Shown here: positions 54,969 to 63,536 of the stretch, piece after piece | Layout of the letters: each line of letters starts with the position of its first letter | Position numbering within the stretch: the first letter of the stretch is position 1 | From: Micromonospora sp. CB01531 | GTDB lineage: Bacteria; Actinomycetota; Actinomycetes; Mycobacteriales; Micromonosporaceae | DNA: 64,000 nucleotides | Direction of reading: 5' to 3' | Assembly: GCF_001905095.1 (NCBI RefSeq) | Contig: NZ_LWLS01000057.1 | Span: 97,217 to 161,216 of the forward strand | Notes under the pieces: generated by a model | Database searches by the model: none | Seen by the model: the letters and a program-made list of their open reading frames with translations, nothing else | What the model was told of the DNA's origin: nothing | Made by a program: the position numbers and the translations under genes

Positions 54969-55556
54969 CTCACCCCTCCGGCACGGTTGCTTACCGTTCC
55001 ACTCTGGAGCACGGAGAGTGATATTGGCCGCTCCGGCGTGTGGCGGATGGCGCGGAAACCGGCGTCCCGACCACAGCGGCCGGAGGCCGGGAGACCGCCG
55101 ACCAACCGCGGAGGAACAGCCCGGATTCCGGCGGGACGGATCGGACCAGAGGCACCGATGCCACCCATTCCTCCACCGCTCAGCCGCCAACCGGCCCGGC
55201 CGGGCTCTTGACAGGTTGCGGGCACTCCTGCCACCGGCCCGGCCGACCGTCGGGCGAACGTCGCCGTTCGGACACCCACCGACCACCACCACCTGTCATC
55301 ACTCAAAGTAGTCGAATGAATTGCCTCTGTTGCATCGGCGGACGTCAGCCTATGCTCGCCCCTTGGGTACGACGCAACCCCGAGCAATTGGCGTCGGAGG
55401 CCAATCGGAAACAACCTTTCGAATTCACTAAAGATCAACACAGGTAATTGCAGCGGCAGTCAGTTGAGGCCTGGTCACATTCATCCGGGCGCGCTTCCGC
55501 ATGCCCGGAGTACGCCCGCGCGAACGCTCCGGGCCAGCACCGAGGAGGGCACGGCG
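54969..55556. other. divergent intergenic region upstream of the tad locus
   Basis: 588 bases without a convincing gene. The part from about 55290 to 55440 is clearly richer in A and T than its surroundings, so it probably holds the tad-operon promoter. The upstream reading frames lack family features. Confidence 0.45.
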
Positions 55557-56123
55557 TTGCGCACACGGGATTCCCGCCACTGGACAAGCTGCCTGCTCAG
55601 CCTTGCCCTGCTGGGTGCGAGCGCCGGTTGCGGCACCGAACCGGAGGCGGCCGCCCGCCCACTGACCGGGACCGGCGGCGCGCCGGCCACCCAATCGACG
55701 GCCGACGAACAAGCGGCCGGAAAAGCCGCCCTCGCCGCCTATTCCGGCTATCTGGACGCGTCCCGCGCGGCGAGCGCACGCAGCGACCCGGCGCATCCGG
55801 CGCTGGCCCGATTCCTAGCGGATCCACTGCTGACCCGAGTTCGGCTGGCAATTCGTGAGGCGAAGGAGCACGGCGCGATGCGTACCGGAACGCTCGTTTC
55901 CGATCCCACCGTCGTGTCGGTCGACCTGGCCGCCGACCCGCCCGTCGTAGAGATCCAGGACTGCCTGGACGCCACCGGCTACCGCCTGGTGTACGCCAAG
56001 GAGCACCGGGTCGTCCCGGGCACCCGCGGCGGGCGGTACCTGGCCACCGCCACCGCCGCCCGCTACCCGGACGGCCGGTGGCTGATCAACGCCGGTGCCG
56101 CGCATCAGGACCAGCCGTGCTGA
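55557..56123 (+). CDS. lipoprotein at the start of the tad locus
   Basis: 188 residues from TTG 55557, with GAGGAGGG upstream. The N-terminus is a lipoprotein signal (SCLLSLALLGASAGC, lipobox Cys about residue 24). After a low-complexity linker comes an NTF2-like domain (ADEQAAGKAALAAYSGYLDA; HPALARFLADPLLTRVRLAI; PPVVEIQDCLDATGYRLVY; YPDGRWLINAGA). It is likely membrane-anchored at the outer face, and perhaps a pilus-assembly accessory. Confidence 0.78.
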   Translation: MRTRDSRHWTSCLLSLALLGASAGCGTEPEAAARPLTGTGGAPATQSTADEQAAGKAALAAYSGYLDASRAASARSDPAHPALARFLADPLLTRVRLAIREAKEHGAMRTGTLVSDPTVVSVDLAADPPVVEIQDCLDATGYRLVYAKEHRVVPGTRGGRYLATATAARYPDGRWLINAGAAHQDQPC

Positions 56124-57058
56124 CCTGGGGAGGAGGGGGTGTCCCGGCCCGCCCGACCCGGGCCGGGACACCCCGAAGGCTGCTGCTCGCCGCCAGCCTG
56201 GCGTTGCTGCTCACGCTGACCGGCGTACCCGCCCGGGCGGCCGGTCCCGGCGGCAACTGCCCGCCCGGCCAGAACGACTGCAACGTCTGGGACGACGAGC
56301 CGGGCGTCCCGGGTCCGGGCGGCGGCGGGAACACCGGCGGGGGCGGCAACGGTAGTGGCACCGCCCCGAAGTGCCAGTGGAACGGCCGGGCCATCCCCTG
56401 CTACCACGACCAGCTGGGCTGGTTCAACAACGCTGACGGCTGCTACTACAAGCTGGCCGAGCCGCAGCAGGCCGCGCCCGAGGGCAAGCAGTGGTACCTC
56501 CAGACCTGCAACGGCGGTGACCTGGGCGCGCAGACCATGGTGCTGCGGGACGGCCCGCCGCCCGGCTACGGCGCGCCGCCCGACCCGGAGGAACTGGCCC
56601 GCCGCGCACTCGCCTCGATCTCGCTGCTGCCGCCCCGGATCGCGGTCGCGCCCCGGCGGAGCAAGGGGCCGGGTCTGGTCGGCCTGCCGGTCTGGATGTG
56701 GGCCAGCAGCGGGTCCTCCTACTTCGGGCCGCTGCACGCCTCCGCCTCGGACCGGGGGCTGACGGTCCGGATCACCGCCCGGGTGACCCGGATCGTCTGG
56801 AACATGGGCGACGGCAGCAGCATCACCTGCCGCAAGCCGGGCACCCCGTACGCCGCCGACGGCCCCCGGGCCGGGTTGACCTCCCCCGACTGCGGCTACC
56901 ACCGCGGGTACGCCCGGGCCGGCACCTACCAGGTCAGCGCCACCACGTACTGGACCGTGCGCTGGGTCGGCGGGGGCGAGAGCGGCGACATCGCGCAGAG
57001 CCGGGTCAGCGGCACGGTCCCGGTGCAGATCAACGAACTCCAGGTGGTGACCCGATGA
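56117..57058 (+). CDS. secreted protein of the tad locus
   Basis: 313 residues from GTG 56117, overlapping the lipoprotein end by seven bases. The signal region is RRLLLAASLALLLTLTGVPA. A Gly/Asn-rich linker (about 65-95) precedes a Cys-containing domain (APKCQWNGRAIPCYHDQLGW; LQTCNGGDLGAQTMVL). The C-terminal part (about 190-313) is beta-rich, with IVWNMGDGSSITCRKPGTPY and YHRGYARAGTYQVSATTYW. It resembles secreted proteins beside actinobacterial tad genes; function is unknown. Confidence 0.78.
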   Translation: MLTWGGGGVPARPTRAGTPRRLLLAASLALLLTLTGVPARAAGPGGNCPPGQNDCNVWDDEPGVPGPGGGGNTGGGGNGSGTAPKCQWNGRAIPCYHDQLGWFNNADGCYYKLAEPQQAAPEGKQWYLQTCNGGDLGAQTMVLRDGPPPGYGAPPDPEELARRALASISLLPPRIAVAPRRSKGPGLVGLPVWMWASSGSSYFGPLHASASDRGLTVRITARVTRIVWNMGDGSSITCRKPGTPYAADGPRAGLTSPDCGYHRGYARAGTYQVSATTYWTVRWVGGGESGDIAQSRVSGTVPVQINELQVVTR

Positions 57059-57081
57059 GCGCAAGGATGGTGGCCCGGTGA
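57055..57081 (+). CDS. eight-residue coupling ORF (MSARMVAR)
   Basis: ATG overlaps the preceding stop (ATGA, 57055-57058). Its TGA overlaps the next GTG (GTGA, 57078-57081), so ribosomes could step through all three frames. Its opening MSAR matches the coupling ORF at 60979. Confidence 0.4.
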   Translation: MSARMVAR

Positions 57082-57734
57082 GTGTGACGACCCGGAACGG
57101 GACCCCGCTGGACGCGCCGGTAGCGCCGCCCCGGGTGGTCCGGCAGCGGCGGATCCGCCCCGGCCTGCTCGGTCTGGCGGTGCTGCTGATCGCCCTCGGC
57201 GGGCTGGGCGCGGCCTTCGCGGTCACCTCGGTCCGGTCCACCGGCAGCTACCTGGCGGTGGCCCGCCCGGTCGAGGTGGGCCGGCAGCTCAGCGCCGACG
57301 ACCTGGTCGCGGTACGGGTCTCCGGCGGCCAGGGGCTGCAGCCGGTGCCGACCCGGCGGCTGAAGGAGGTGGTGGGCCTGCGGGCGGCCGTCCGGCTGAC
57401 CCCGGGCACCCTGCTCACCCCGGCGCAGCTCACCGACGCCCCGCTGCTCGGGCCCGGGCAGCAGCAGATCGCGCTCGGGCTCAAGCCGAGTCAGGTGCCG
57501 GCCCGTACGCTCCACCCCGGCGACAAGGTCCTGCTGATCAGCACCCCGGACCGGAACGCCGAGGGCGAAGCGCGCGCCGGCGGCACCCGGTTCGAGGCCA
57601 CGGTGATCGACACCGTCGCGCCGGAGCACGACGATGTGGTGGTCTATCTGGCCCTGGCCGTCCGGGACGTGCCGGCGGTGGTGGCGCTCGCCGCGGACGA
57701 CCGGATCGCGCTCGTGCTCACCGGGGCGGCCTGA
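57078..57734 (+). CDS. SAF-domain pilus assembly protein (CpaB/RcpC-like)
   Basis: 218 residues. One membrane helix (LLGLAVLLIALGGLGAAFAV, about 34-53) is followed by an outward SAF domain (LAVARPVEVGRQLSADDLVA; VGLRAAVRLTPGTLLTPAQL, about 58-115) and a beta-rich C-part. This is the family of Flp pilus assembly CpaB proteins. It ends at the start of the TadZ-like gene with a one-base overlap. Confidence 0.85.
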   Translation: MSVTTRNGTPLDAPVAPPRVVRQRRIRPGLLGLAVLLIALGGLGAAFAVTSVRSTGSYLAVARPVEVGRQLSADDLVAVRVSGGQGLQPVPTRRLKEVVGLRAAVRLTPGTLLTPAQLTDAPLLGPGQQQIALGLKPSQVPARTLHPGDKVLLISTPDRNAEGEARAGGTRFEATVIDTVAPEHDDVVVYLALAVRDVPAVVALAADDRIALVLTGAA

Positions 57735-58567
57735 TGGCGGTCATCGCCCTGGTCTCGGCCAAGGGCTCCCCGGGCGTCACCACCGCCGCGCTGGCCGCCG
57801 CGCTGAGCTGGCACCGGCGGCTGGTGCTGGCCGAGTGCGACCCGGCGGGCGGCTCGATCCTCGCCGGCTATCTCGGCGGCGCGCTAGACGGTCCCCGGGG
57901 CATCGGCGAACTGGCCGTCGGGGAGCTGCGCGACGGCAACCTGGAGAGCGCCTTCTGGTCGCAACTGGTCGACCTGGATGCCCCGAAGCGGGAGCGGCTG
58001 CTGCTGCCCGGCGTGGTCGACCCGGCCCAGGCCGGCAGCGTGAGCCCGCTCTGGCAGCGCTTCGCCGACTTCTTCACCAGTCTGGAGCAGGGTGTCCCGC
58101 CGTACGACGTGCTGGTCGACTGTGGCCGGCTCCAGGTGGGCGGCCCACCGTGGCCGGTGCTGCGGGCCGCTGCGGTGGTGCTGCTGGTCACCCGCGCGCA
58201 CCTGCCGGACCTGTCGGCCACCCGGTCGACCGTCCGCGCGATCGAACGGGACTTCACCGAGCACCGGGTCCCCCCGGGCACCCTGCGCCTGCTGGTGGTC
58301 GGGGACGGGCACGGCACCAGCGAGATCAGCAAGACGCTGCGGCTGCCCGTGATCGCCCGGCTGCCGCACGACCCGCGTACCGCCGCGGTGCTCAGCCTCG
58401 GCGGCACCGTACGCTCCGGCCGGCCGCTGATGCGCGCGGCCGGCGCCTTGGAGGTGCCGGTCGGGGCGCTGCTGGACCGGCGGCGCGCCCGGCTGGCCTG
58501 GCCGGGGGCGGCGCCACCGCGGGCGGTGACCGCACCGAGCGGGCCGGGGGTGTCCGGTGCGGTTTGA
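57734..58567 (+). CDS. TadZ/CpaE-like ParA-family protein with altered P-loop
   Basis: 277 residues of the MinD/ParA fold. The expected deviant Walker A (KGGxGKT(T/S)) reads KGSPGVTT (10-17), so the P-loop GK lysine is Val. Other parts are kept: LAECDPAGGSILAGYLGG, PYDVLVDCGRL and VVLLVTRAHLPDLSATRSTV. TadZ proteins localise the pilus machine at a cell pole, and several have lost ATPase residues, so a scaffold role fits. It overlaps tadA by 11 bases. Confidence 0.83.
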   Translation: MAVIALVSAKGSPGVTTAALAAALSWHRRLVLAECDPAGGSILAGYLGGALDGPRGIGELAVGELRDGNLESAFWSQLVDLDAPKRERLLLPGVVDPAQAGSVSPLWQRFADFFTSLEQGVPPYDVLVDCGRLQVGGPPWPVLRAAAVVLLVTRAHLPDLSATRSTVRAIERDFTEHRVPPGTLRLLVVGDGHGTSEISKTLRLPVIARLPHDPRTAAVLSLGGTVRSGRPLMRAAGALEVPVGALLDRRRARLAWPGAAPPRAVTAPSGPGVSGAV

Positions 58568-60086
58568 GCCGGTCTCCCACGACCCGCGCGGGCAGCAGCC
58601 CGGCGCCACCTCCACCGTGCCGCCGCTGGTCCCGCCGAACCGGCACCATCCCGGCGCACCGGCCGTCGCGCCGCCGGCGCCTGCACCGCCGCCCCGCCCC
58701 CGGGTCGACTTCGCGGTGGTCCGCGAGCTGCGCCGGGAGTTGAGCGAGCGGCTCACCCTCTGGCAGCGGGGCCGGGAGTTCGACGAGGACGCTGAGGAGG
58801 TCGAGCGGGCTCGGCTGGCCGTCGCGGTGGTCTCGGCGTACGCGGACTCGGTGCGCCGAGCCGGCACGCCGATGCCCGCCGATGCGGAACGGCTGCTGCT
58901 CGACCAGGTGACCGCCGAGCTGGTCGGCCTGGGGCGACTCCAGACGCTGCTGGTCGACGAGACCATCGAGGAGGTGCACATCCTCGGCTGCGACCAGGTA
59001 CGCATCACCCGGCACGGCGGCGGCGTGGACTGGGCCGAGCCGATCGCCGACAGCGACGACGAACTGGTGGAGATCCTCCAGGCGGCGGCCCGCCGGGCCG
59101 GGGCCACCGAGCGGTCGCTGTCCACCTCGAAGCCGACCCTCGACCTGCAACTGCCGGACGGCAGCCGGCTCGCCGCGGTCTTCCTGGTCAGCCACCGCCC
59201 GTACGCGGTGATCCGCAAGCACAACACCCTGGCGGTGAGCCTGGAGGACATCGCCGGCGGCCGGCCCGACCTGGACGAGATGATCGACCCGCTGCTGCGC
59301 GACTTCCTTCGCGCGTCCCTGCGGGCCGGGCTGAACATCATGGTCGCCGGGCTGGCCGGGGCGGGGAAGACCACGGTGATCCGGGCGCTGATGGACGAGA
59401 TCCCGGCGGACGAGCCGTACGTGCTGCTGGAGGAGAGCCGCGAGCTGCTGCCGGCCCGCCGGGGGCAGCGGCACCGGGCGGTGATGAGCTTCGAGGCCCG
59501 GGAGGGGCACGGCGAACGCGGGCTGGACGGCCGCCCGGCCGGTGAGGTGAGCATCGCCGACCTGATCCCGGTCGCGCTGCGGATGGGCGTGCTGCGGATC
59601 ATCGTCGGCGAGGTCCGGTCCCGGGAGATCGTGCCGATGCTCCAGGCCATGACGACCAGCCGTGGGTCGATGTGCACCATCCACGCCCGTACCCCGGCGG
59701 GGGTGAGCGAACGGATCATCGAGCTCGCGCTCTCCCACGGCCGGGAGATGACGGTCGACCAGGCGCGCCGGATGGCGGGCAACGCGCTCGACCTGATCGT
59801 CTACGTCACGGTGGAGGACGAGACGGCGATCGGCGGTCGCAAGCACCGCTTCGTCTCCCACGTCGAGGAGGTGATCGGCGTCGGTGACGGCAACCGGATC
59901 ACCACCACCTCGGTCTTCGGGCCAGGGCCGGACGGCCGGGCGGTCCCCCGCCACCTCCCCGAGCGGATCCGGGACCAGCTGCTGCGCGTCGGCTACGACG
60001 CCCGGCTGCTGACCCGCTTCATCGAGGCCGGCACCGGCGCCTGGCGCCGCCCCCGGCACACCCACCTCGACGGGCGGCAGTCATGA
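58557..60086 (+). CDS. tadA: TadA/CpaF-type pilus assembly ATPase
   Basis: 509 residues. A Pro-rich N-terminus (about 1-50) and a helical N-domain precede the GspE-type ATPase with Walker A GLAGAGKTT (265-273), the Asp-box region LLEESRELLPARRGQ, Walker B-like RIIVGEVRSREIVPM and His-box MCTIHARTPAG. It powers pilus extension and, in tad systems, retraction, at the cytosolic face. GTG start, overlapping the TadZ-like gene. Confidence 0.93.
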   Translation: MRFEPVSHDPRGQQPGATSTVPPLVPPNRHHPGAPAVAPPAPAPPPRPRVDFAVVRELRRELSERLTLWQRGREFDEDAEEVERARLAVAVVSAYADSVRRAGTPMPADAERLLLDQVTAELVGLGRLQTLLVDETIEEVHILGCDQVRITRHGGGVDWAEPIADSDDELVEILQAAARRAGATERSLSTSKPTLDLQLPDGSRLAAVFLVSHRPYAVIRKHNTLAVSLEDIAGGRPDLDEMIDPLLRDFLRASLRAGLNIMVAGLAGAGKTTVIRALMDEIPADEPYVLLEESRELLPARRGQRHRAVMSFEAREGHGERGLDGRPAGEVSIADLIPVALRMGVLRIIVGEVRSREIVPMLQAMTTSRGSMCTIHARTPAGVSERIIELALSHGREMTVDQARRMAGNALDLIVYVTVEDETAIGGRKHRFVSHVEEVIGVGDGNRITTTSVFGPGPDGRAVPRHLPERIRDQLLRVGYDARLLTRFIEAGTGAWRRPRHTHLDGRQS

Positions 60087-60982
60087 CAATGATCGAGCTG
60101 GTCGCTCTCTTCTCCGGCGCGGCGGCGGTGGCCGGGCTGGTGCTGGCCGTGGTCGCGCTGGTCGGCACCGACCGGCCGGCGGGTCCGGCGGCGGTCACCC
60201 GGCCGGTGCTGCGCCGGGTCTGGACCGGGTCCGGAGCGAGCCGACGGGAGCAGCATCAATACCAGGTGCTGCTCGGCGCGGCGGTGGTGGCCGGCGCGGT
60301 GGCCTTCCTGCTGACCGGGCTGCCGGTGGTCGGCCTGCTGGTGGCACTGGCGGTGCCCGGGGTGCCGTGGCTCTTCGGGGTGGGCCGGGCCGAGCAGCGG
60401 GCCATCGCCCGGGTCGAGGCGGTCGGCGAGTGGACCCGCCGGCTGAAGGACATCTGCGGCACCGGGCAGGGCCTCCAGCAGGCCATCATCGGCACCATCG
60501 CCACCGCACCCGAGGAGATCCAGGAGGAGGTACGCACCCTCGCCGCCCGGCTCCAGGCGGGCTGGCTGGCGAGGTCGGCGCTGCTCGCCTTCGCCGACGA
60601 GATCGGCGACCCGGTCTGCGACCAGGTGGTGGCCGCGCTGATCCTGCACCTGACGGACCGCGGCGAGCGGCTGGGTGACGTGCTCGGCTCGATCGCCGCC
60701 GCCGCGTCGGCCGAGGTGGCCACCCGGCGGGAGGTGGAGGCCAAGCGCACCCAACCCCGGTTCGCGGTCCGCTTCCTCACCGGGATGACCCTGGCCGCGC
60801 TCGCGTACGGGCTGGTCAACACCGAGTACATCCGGCCGTACCGGACGCCGGTCGGGCAGCTCGTGATGGCGGTGCTGGGTGGCGCGTTCATCGGGCTGCT
60901 GGTCTGGGTCCGGTCGATGAGCCAGCCGCCCCGGCCCGCGCGCTTCCTGCCGGCTCCCGACCCGGACGAGGTGATCGCGTGA
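60083..60982 (+). CDS. tadB: TadB-like inner-membrane platform protein
   Basis: 299 residues, a T2SSF-type platform. N-terminal helices (IELVALFSGAAAVAGLVLAV; VVAGAVAFLLTGLPVVGLLV) precede a cytosolic helical domain (VGEWTRRLKDICGTGQGLQQ; VVAALILHLTDRGERLGDVL) and two C-terminal helices. It overlaps tadA by four bases (ATGA). It is the partner of TadC in the pilus base. Confidence 0.88.
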   Translation: MTMIELVALFSGAAAVAGLVLAVVALVGTDRPAGPAAVTRPVLRRVWTGSGASRREQHQYQVLLGAAVVAGAVAFLLTGLPVVGLLVALAVPGVPWLFGVGRAEQRAIARVEAVGEWTRRLKDICGTGQGLQQAIIGTIATAPEEIQEEVRTLAARLQAGWLARSALLAFADEIGDPVCDQVVAALILHLTDRGERLGDVLGSIAAAASAEVATRREVEAKRTQPRFAVRFLTGMTLAALAYGLVNTEYIRPYRTPVGQLVMAVLGGAFIGLLVWVRSMSQPPRPARFLPAPDPDEVIA

Positions 60983-61038
60983 GCGCGCGGAGTGTGCTGG
61001 CGAGTCCCGCAGTCGTGAACGAAAAGGGGCTCAGGTGA
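60979..61038 (+). CDS. 19-residue coupling ORF between tadB and tadC
   Basis: GTG overlaps the tadB stop (GTGA, 60979-60982). The ORF encodes MSARSVLASPAVVNEKGLR, and its TGA overlaps the tadC GTG (GTGA, 61035-61038). It starts like the one at 57055. The sequence resembles a repeat I recall between Micromonospora genes, so it may be a dispersed insert that kept the coupling. Confidence 0.4.
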   Translation: MSARSVLASPAVVNEKGLR

Positions 61039-61898
61039 TCCTCAACTGGCAGCTCGCCGCAGCCGTGCTGGGCGGGGCCGCCGTCGGCCTCGGCCTCTTC
61101 CTGCTGGTCCGCGAGGCGCTGCCGGCCACCCCCGCGCTCGGCCCCGCGCTGCGCCGGCTGCACCAGCCGCCCGGGCAACTGGCCACCGCCGGGGCCGGGC
61201 CGGACTGGCTGGGCGGTTTCTCCCGCTGGCTGCGCCCGCCGCACAGGCAGCTCGCCCTGCTCGACCGCACCCCCGAGCAGTACGCCCTGTCGGTGCTGCT
61301 CTCCGCCCTGCTCGGGTTCGCCACGCCGGCCCTGACGTCGGCCGTGCTGTTCCTCGGCGGGGTGTCGCTGCCGCTGGTCGTACCCGTGTTGGGCAGCCTG
61401 GGGGTGGCGTTCCTGGCCGGCCTGCTCGCCCACCGCGAGGTGCTGGCGAAGGCGGACGCCGCGCGGGACGAGTTCCGCCAGGCGGTCTGCACCTACCTGG
61501 ACCTGGTGGCGTTGCAGCTGTCCGCGGCGCACGGCCCGGTGCAGTCGCTGGAACGGGCGGCGGCGGTCTGCGACGGCTGGGTCTTCGACCGGATCCGGGA
61601 GGCGCTGCGGATCGCCCAGCTCCAGATGCACTCGCCCTGGGACGAGCTCCAGGAGCTGGCCGACGGGATCGGCATCCCGGAGCTGGGCGACGTGGGCGCG
61701 ATCATGCGCTCCTCCGGCAGCGAGGGCGCCCAGGTGCACGAAACCCTGCGCAGCCGCGCCGACTCGCTGCGCGACCAGATCCGCACCGACAACCTGGCCC
61801 GGGCCGAGGGGGTGACCAGCCGGCTGGACATCCCGGGCTCGTTGCTGGTCTTCGTACTGCTCGGCTTCGCCGTCTATCCGTTCCTCGCCCGTCTGTGA
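61035..61898 (+). CDS. tadC: TadC-like inner-membrane platform protein
   Basis: 287 residues. N-terminal helices (WQLAAAVLGGAAVGLGLFLL; TSAVLFLGGVSLPLVVPVLG) precede the T2SSF domain (DEFRQAVCTYLDLVALQLSA; IMRSSGSEGAQVHETLRSRA) and a final helix (LLVFVLLGFAVYPFLARL). It probably forms the heteromeric pilus platform with TadB. GTG start at the end of the coupling ORF, whose AGG-rich end may act as its ribosome site. Confidence 0.88.
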   Translation: MILNWQLAAAVLGGAAVGLGLFLLVREALPATPALGPALRRLHQPPGQLATAGAGPDWLGGFSRWLRPPHRQLALLDRTPEQYALSVLLSALLGFATPALTSAVLFLGGVSLPLVVPVLGSLGVAFLAGLLAHREVLAKADAARDEFRQAVCTYLDLVALQLSAAHGPVQSLERAAAVCDGWVFDRIREALRIAQLQMHSPWDELQELADGIGIPELGDVGAIMRSSGSEGAQVHETLRSRADSLRDQIRTDNLARAEGVTSRLDIPGSLLVFVLLGFAVYPFLARL

Positions 61899-61921
61899 GC
61901 CCCTGCGAGAAGGAGAACACC

Positions 61922-62131
61922 ATGCGCCTCTCCACCTACCTGTACGCCGCGGTGACCAGCCGCCTGGCCGAGCTACGGCGGGACACGGAGCGCGGCGACA
62001 GCCCGGTGCCGACCGCGGTGATCATCTTTGGCCTGGTCGCGGTCGCCATGGCGGTCACCGGACTCGCCCTGGCCAAGGCCAACAACTGGATGAACGCCAT
62101 CCCGGACAACACGGCGCCGAAGGCGCCGTGA
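61922..62131 (+). CDS. short pilin-like (Flp-type) membrane protein
   Basis: 69 residues with a basic, charged N-part (MRLSTYLYAAVTSRLAELRR DTERGD in two runs), then one hydrophobic helix (SPVPTAVIIFGLVAVAMAVT) and a short polar tail. Position between tadC and TadE-like genes and the single helix after a Gly-Asp suggest the major Flp pilin or its actinobacterial equivalent. The classical G/xxxxEY cut motif is not clear, so this is an inference. AAGGAG lies upstream. Confidence 0.7.
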   Translation: MRLSTYLYAAVTSRLAELRRDTERGDSPVPTAVIIFGLVAVAMAVTGLALAKANNWMNAIPDNTAPKAP

Positions 62132-62619
62132 TGCGTCGCCCCGCTCGTACGGACCGGACCCGGCCGGCCTCCGCCGGCCGGCCCACCGGCCGGTGCGACC
62201 GGGGGCGGATCGCCGCCGTCGTCCGTCGCCGGCTCGTCGAGGGCGGGGCGGAGCGGGGGGCCAACCCGGTCGAACTGGCGGTGGTGATGCCGGCGATCCT
62301 GGTGCTGCTCTTCGCCTCGATCCAGGTCGCCGTCTGGTTCGTCGCCCGGTCCACCGCCCTCAACGCGGCGCAGACCGGGGTCAACGCCCAGCGTGCGCTC
62401 CAGGCCCCGCCCGACGCGGGCCGAAACCGGGCCAGCACCTTCCTGCGCGCCGCCGGCGACTGGCTCGTCGACTGGCAGGACCCCGGCCCCACCTGCACGA
62501 CGGCCGCCACCGAGGTCACCTGCACGGTCAGCGGGCGCAGCCTGTCGGTGATTCCGGGGATCCACTTCCCGGTCCGGCAGACCGCGCACGGCACGGTCGA
62601 ACGCTGGACGACGGGGTGA
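62128..62619 (+). CDS. TadE-like pseudopilin
   Basis: 163 residues. A basic N-region leads to the TadE motif RGANPVELAVVMPAILVLLF (about 48-67), with Glu five residues after the putative cut, then an extracytoplasmic part with two Cys (PTCTTAATEVTCTV). Start GTG 62128 (or ATG 62131), overlapping the previous stop. Minor pilin likely cut by the prepilin peptidase at 54195. Confidence 0.85.
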   Translation: MMRRPARTDRTRPASAGRPTGRCDRGRIAAVVRRRLVEGGAERGANPVELAVVMPAILVLLFASIQVAVWFVARSTALNAAQTGVNAQRALQAPPDAGRNRASTFLRAAGDWLVDWQDPGPTCTTAATEVTCTVSGRSLSVIPGIHFPVRQTAHGTVERWTTG

Positions 62620-63092
62620 GGCGCATGGCGGGCCGGCGGGACCGGGGCTCCGTCTCGATCGAGGTGGCGGTGCTCGCCCCGGCCTTCATCGGGCTGATGG
62701 TGCTGGCCGGGGTGGCCGGGCGGACGGCCGTGGCCGCCGAGGCGGTGGAGTCGGCCGCGCACGATGCCGCCCGGGCCGCCTCGATCGCTCGGGACGCGGG
62801 TGCCGGCCGGACCGCGGCCACCGACGCGGCCCGCCGTCAGCTCGACTGGTCGGGGCTGCACTGCACCGCCCCGCCGGCACTGACCTTCCGAGGCTCGGTA
62901 CAGGGGAGGGAAACCAGCTTCGCCGCCGCGTACCGCAGCGCGCCCGGAGTGCCGGCCACCGTCACGGTCACGGTGAGCTGCAGGGTCTCCTTCGCCGACC
63001 TGAGGGCGCCCAGGCTGCCCGGGGTGCCGGGCGGCAAGACCGTCTCGGCGAGCTTCACCTCCCCGCTGGACACCTACCGGAGTCGACGATGA
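62616..63092 (+). CDS. second TadE-like pseudopilin
   Basis: 158 residues. The motif RDRGSVSIEVAVLAPAFIGL (about 9-28) has the conserved Glu of TadE. The outer part contains GLHCTAPPALTFRG and a beta-rich end. GTG 62616 overlaps the previous stop (GTGA); ATG 62625 is an alternative. It probably pairs with the protein at 62128. Confidence 0.82.
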   Translation: MRRMAGRRDRGSVSIEVAVLAPAFIGLMVLAGVAGRTAVAAEAVESAAHDAARAASIARDAGAGRTAATDAARRQLDWSGLHCTAPPALTFRGSVQGRETSFAAAYRSAPGVPATVTVTVSCRVSFADLRAPRLPGVPGGKTVSASFTSPLDTYRSRR

Positions 63093-63520
63093 GCGGTGGG
63101 CACGTGTCGGAGAGCGGCCGGGTGAGCATCTTCCTCGCCGTGGCGATGACCGGCGTACTCGTGATCATCAGCCTGGCCTACGACGGCGCCGGGCAGCTCC
63201 GCTCGTTGCAGCGCGCGGACAACCTGGCCGCCGAGGCGGCCCGCAGCGGCGGCCAGGTCATCGACCGGGCCCGGGCGATCGAGGGCGGCCCGAAGGAGAT
63301 CGACGAGGCGGGCGCCCAGGACGCCGTCGCGGACTACCTGCGGGCCGCCGGCGGGGTCCGCGGGCACGACGTCAGCTTCCCGGTGGTCGACGGCGAGAAG
63401 CAGATCCAGGTACGCGTCCGCATCACCTACCGCCGGGATCTGCTCGGCCTGTTCGGCCTGGACAACTCCGTCACCGTCACCGGTGAGGCCACCGCGCGGG
63501 CGCTCACCGGGGCACCGTAA
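63089..63520 (+). CDS. TadG-like pilus assembly protein
   Basis: 143 residues: ESGRVSIFLAVAMTGVLVII gives one TadE/TadG-like N-terminal helix, then an outward domain (DGAGQLRSLQRADNLAAEAA; RSGGQVIDRARAIEGGPKEI; VRVRITYRRDLLGLFGL). It lacks the von Willebrand A domain of full TadG, as is common in actinobacterial tad loci. It overlaps the preceding gene by four bases (ATGA). Confidence 0.8.
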   Translation: MSGGHVSESGRVSIFLAVAMTGVLVIISLAYDGAGQLRSLQRADNLAAEAARSGGQVIDRARAIEGGPKEIDEAGAQDAVADYLRAAGGVRGHDVSFPVVDGEKQIQVRVRITYRRDLLGLFGLDNSVTVTGEATARALTGAP

Positions 63521-63536
63521 GGAAAGGAAGGCAGCC

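Noticed and set aside
54195..55292. Long upstream extension of the prepilin peptidase
   Set aside because: The extra N-terminus is low-complexity and basic. GTG 54968 has GGAGGGG and matches the family start.
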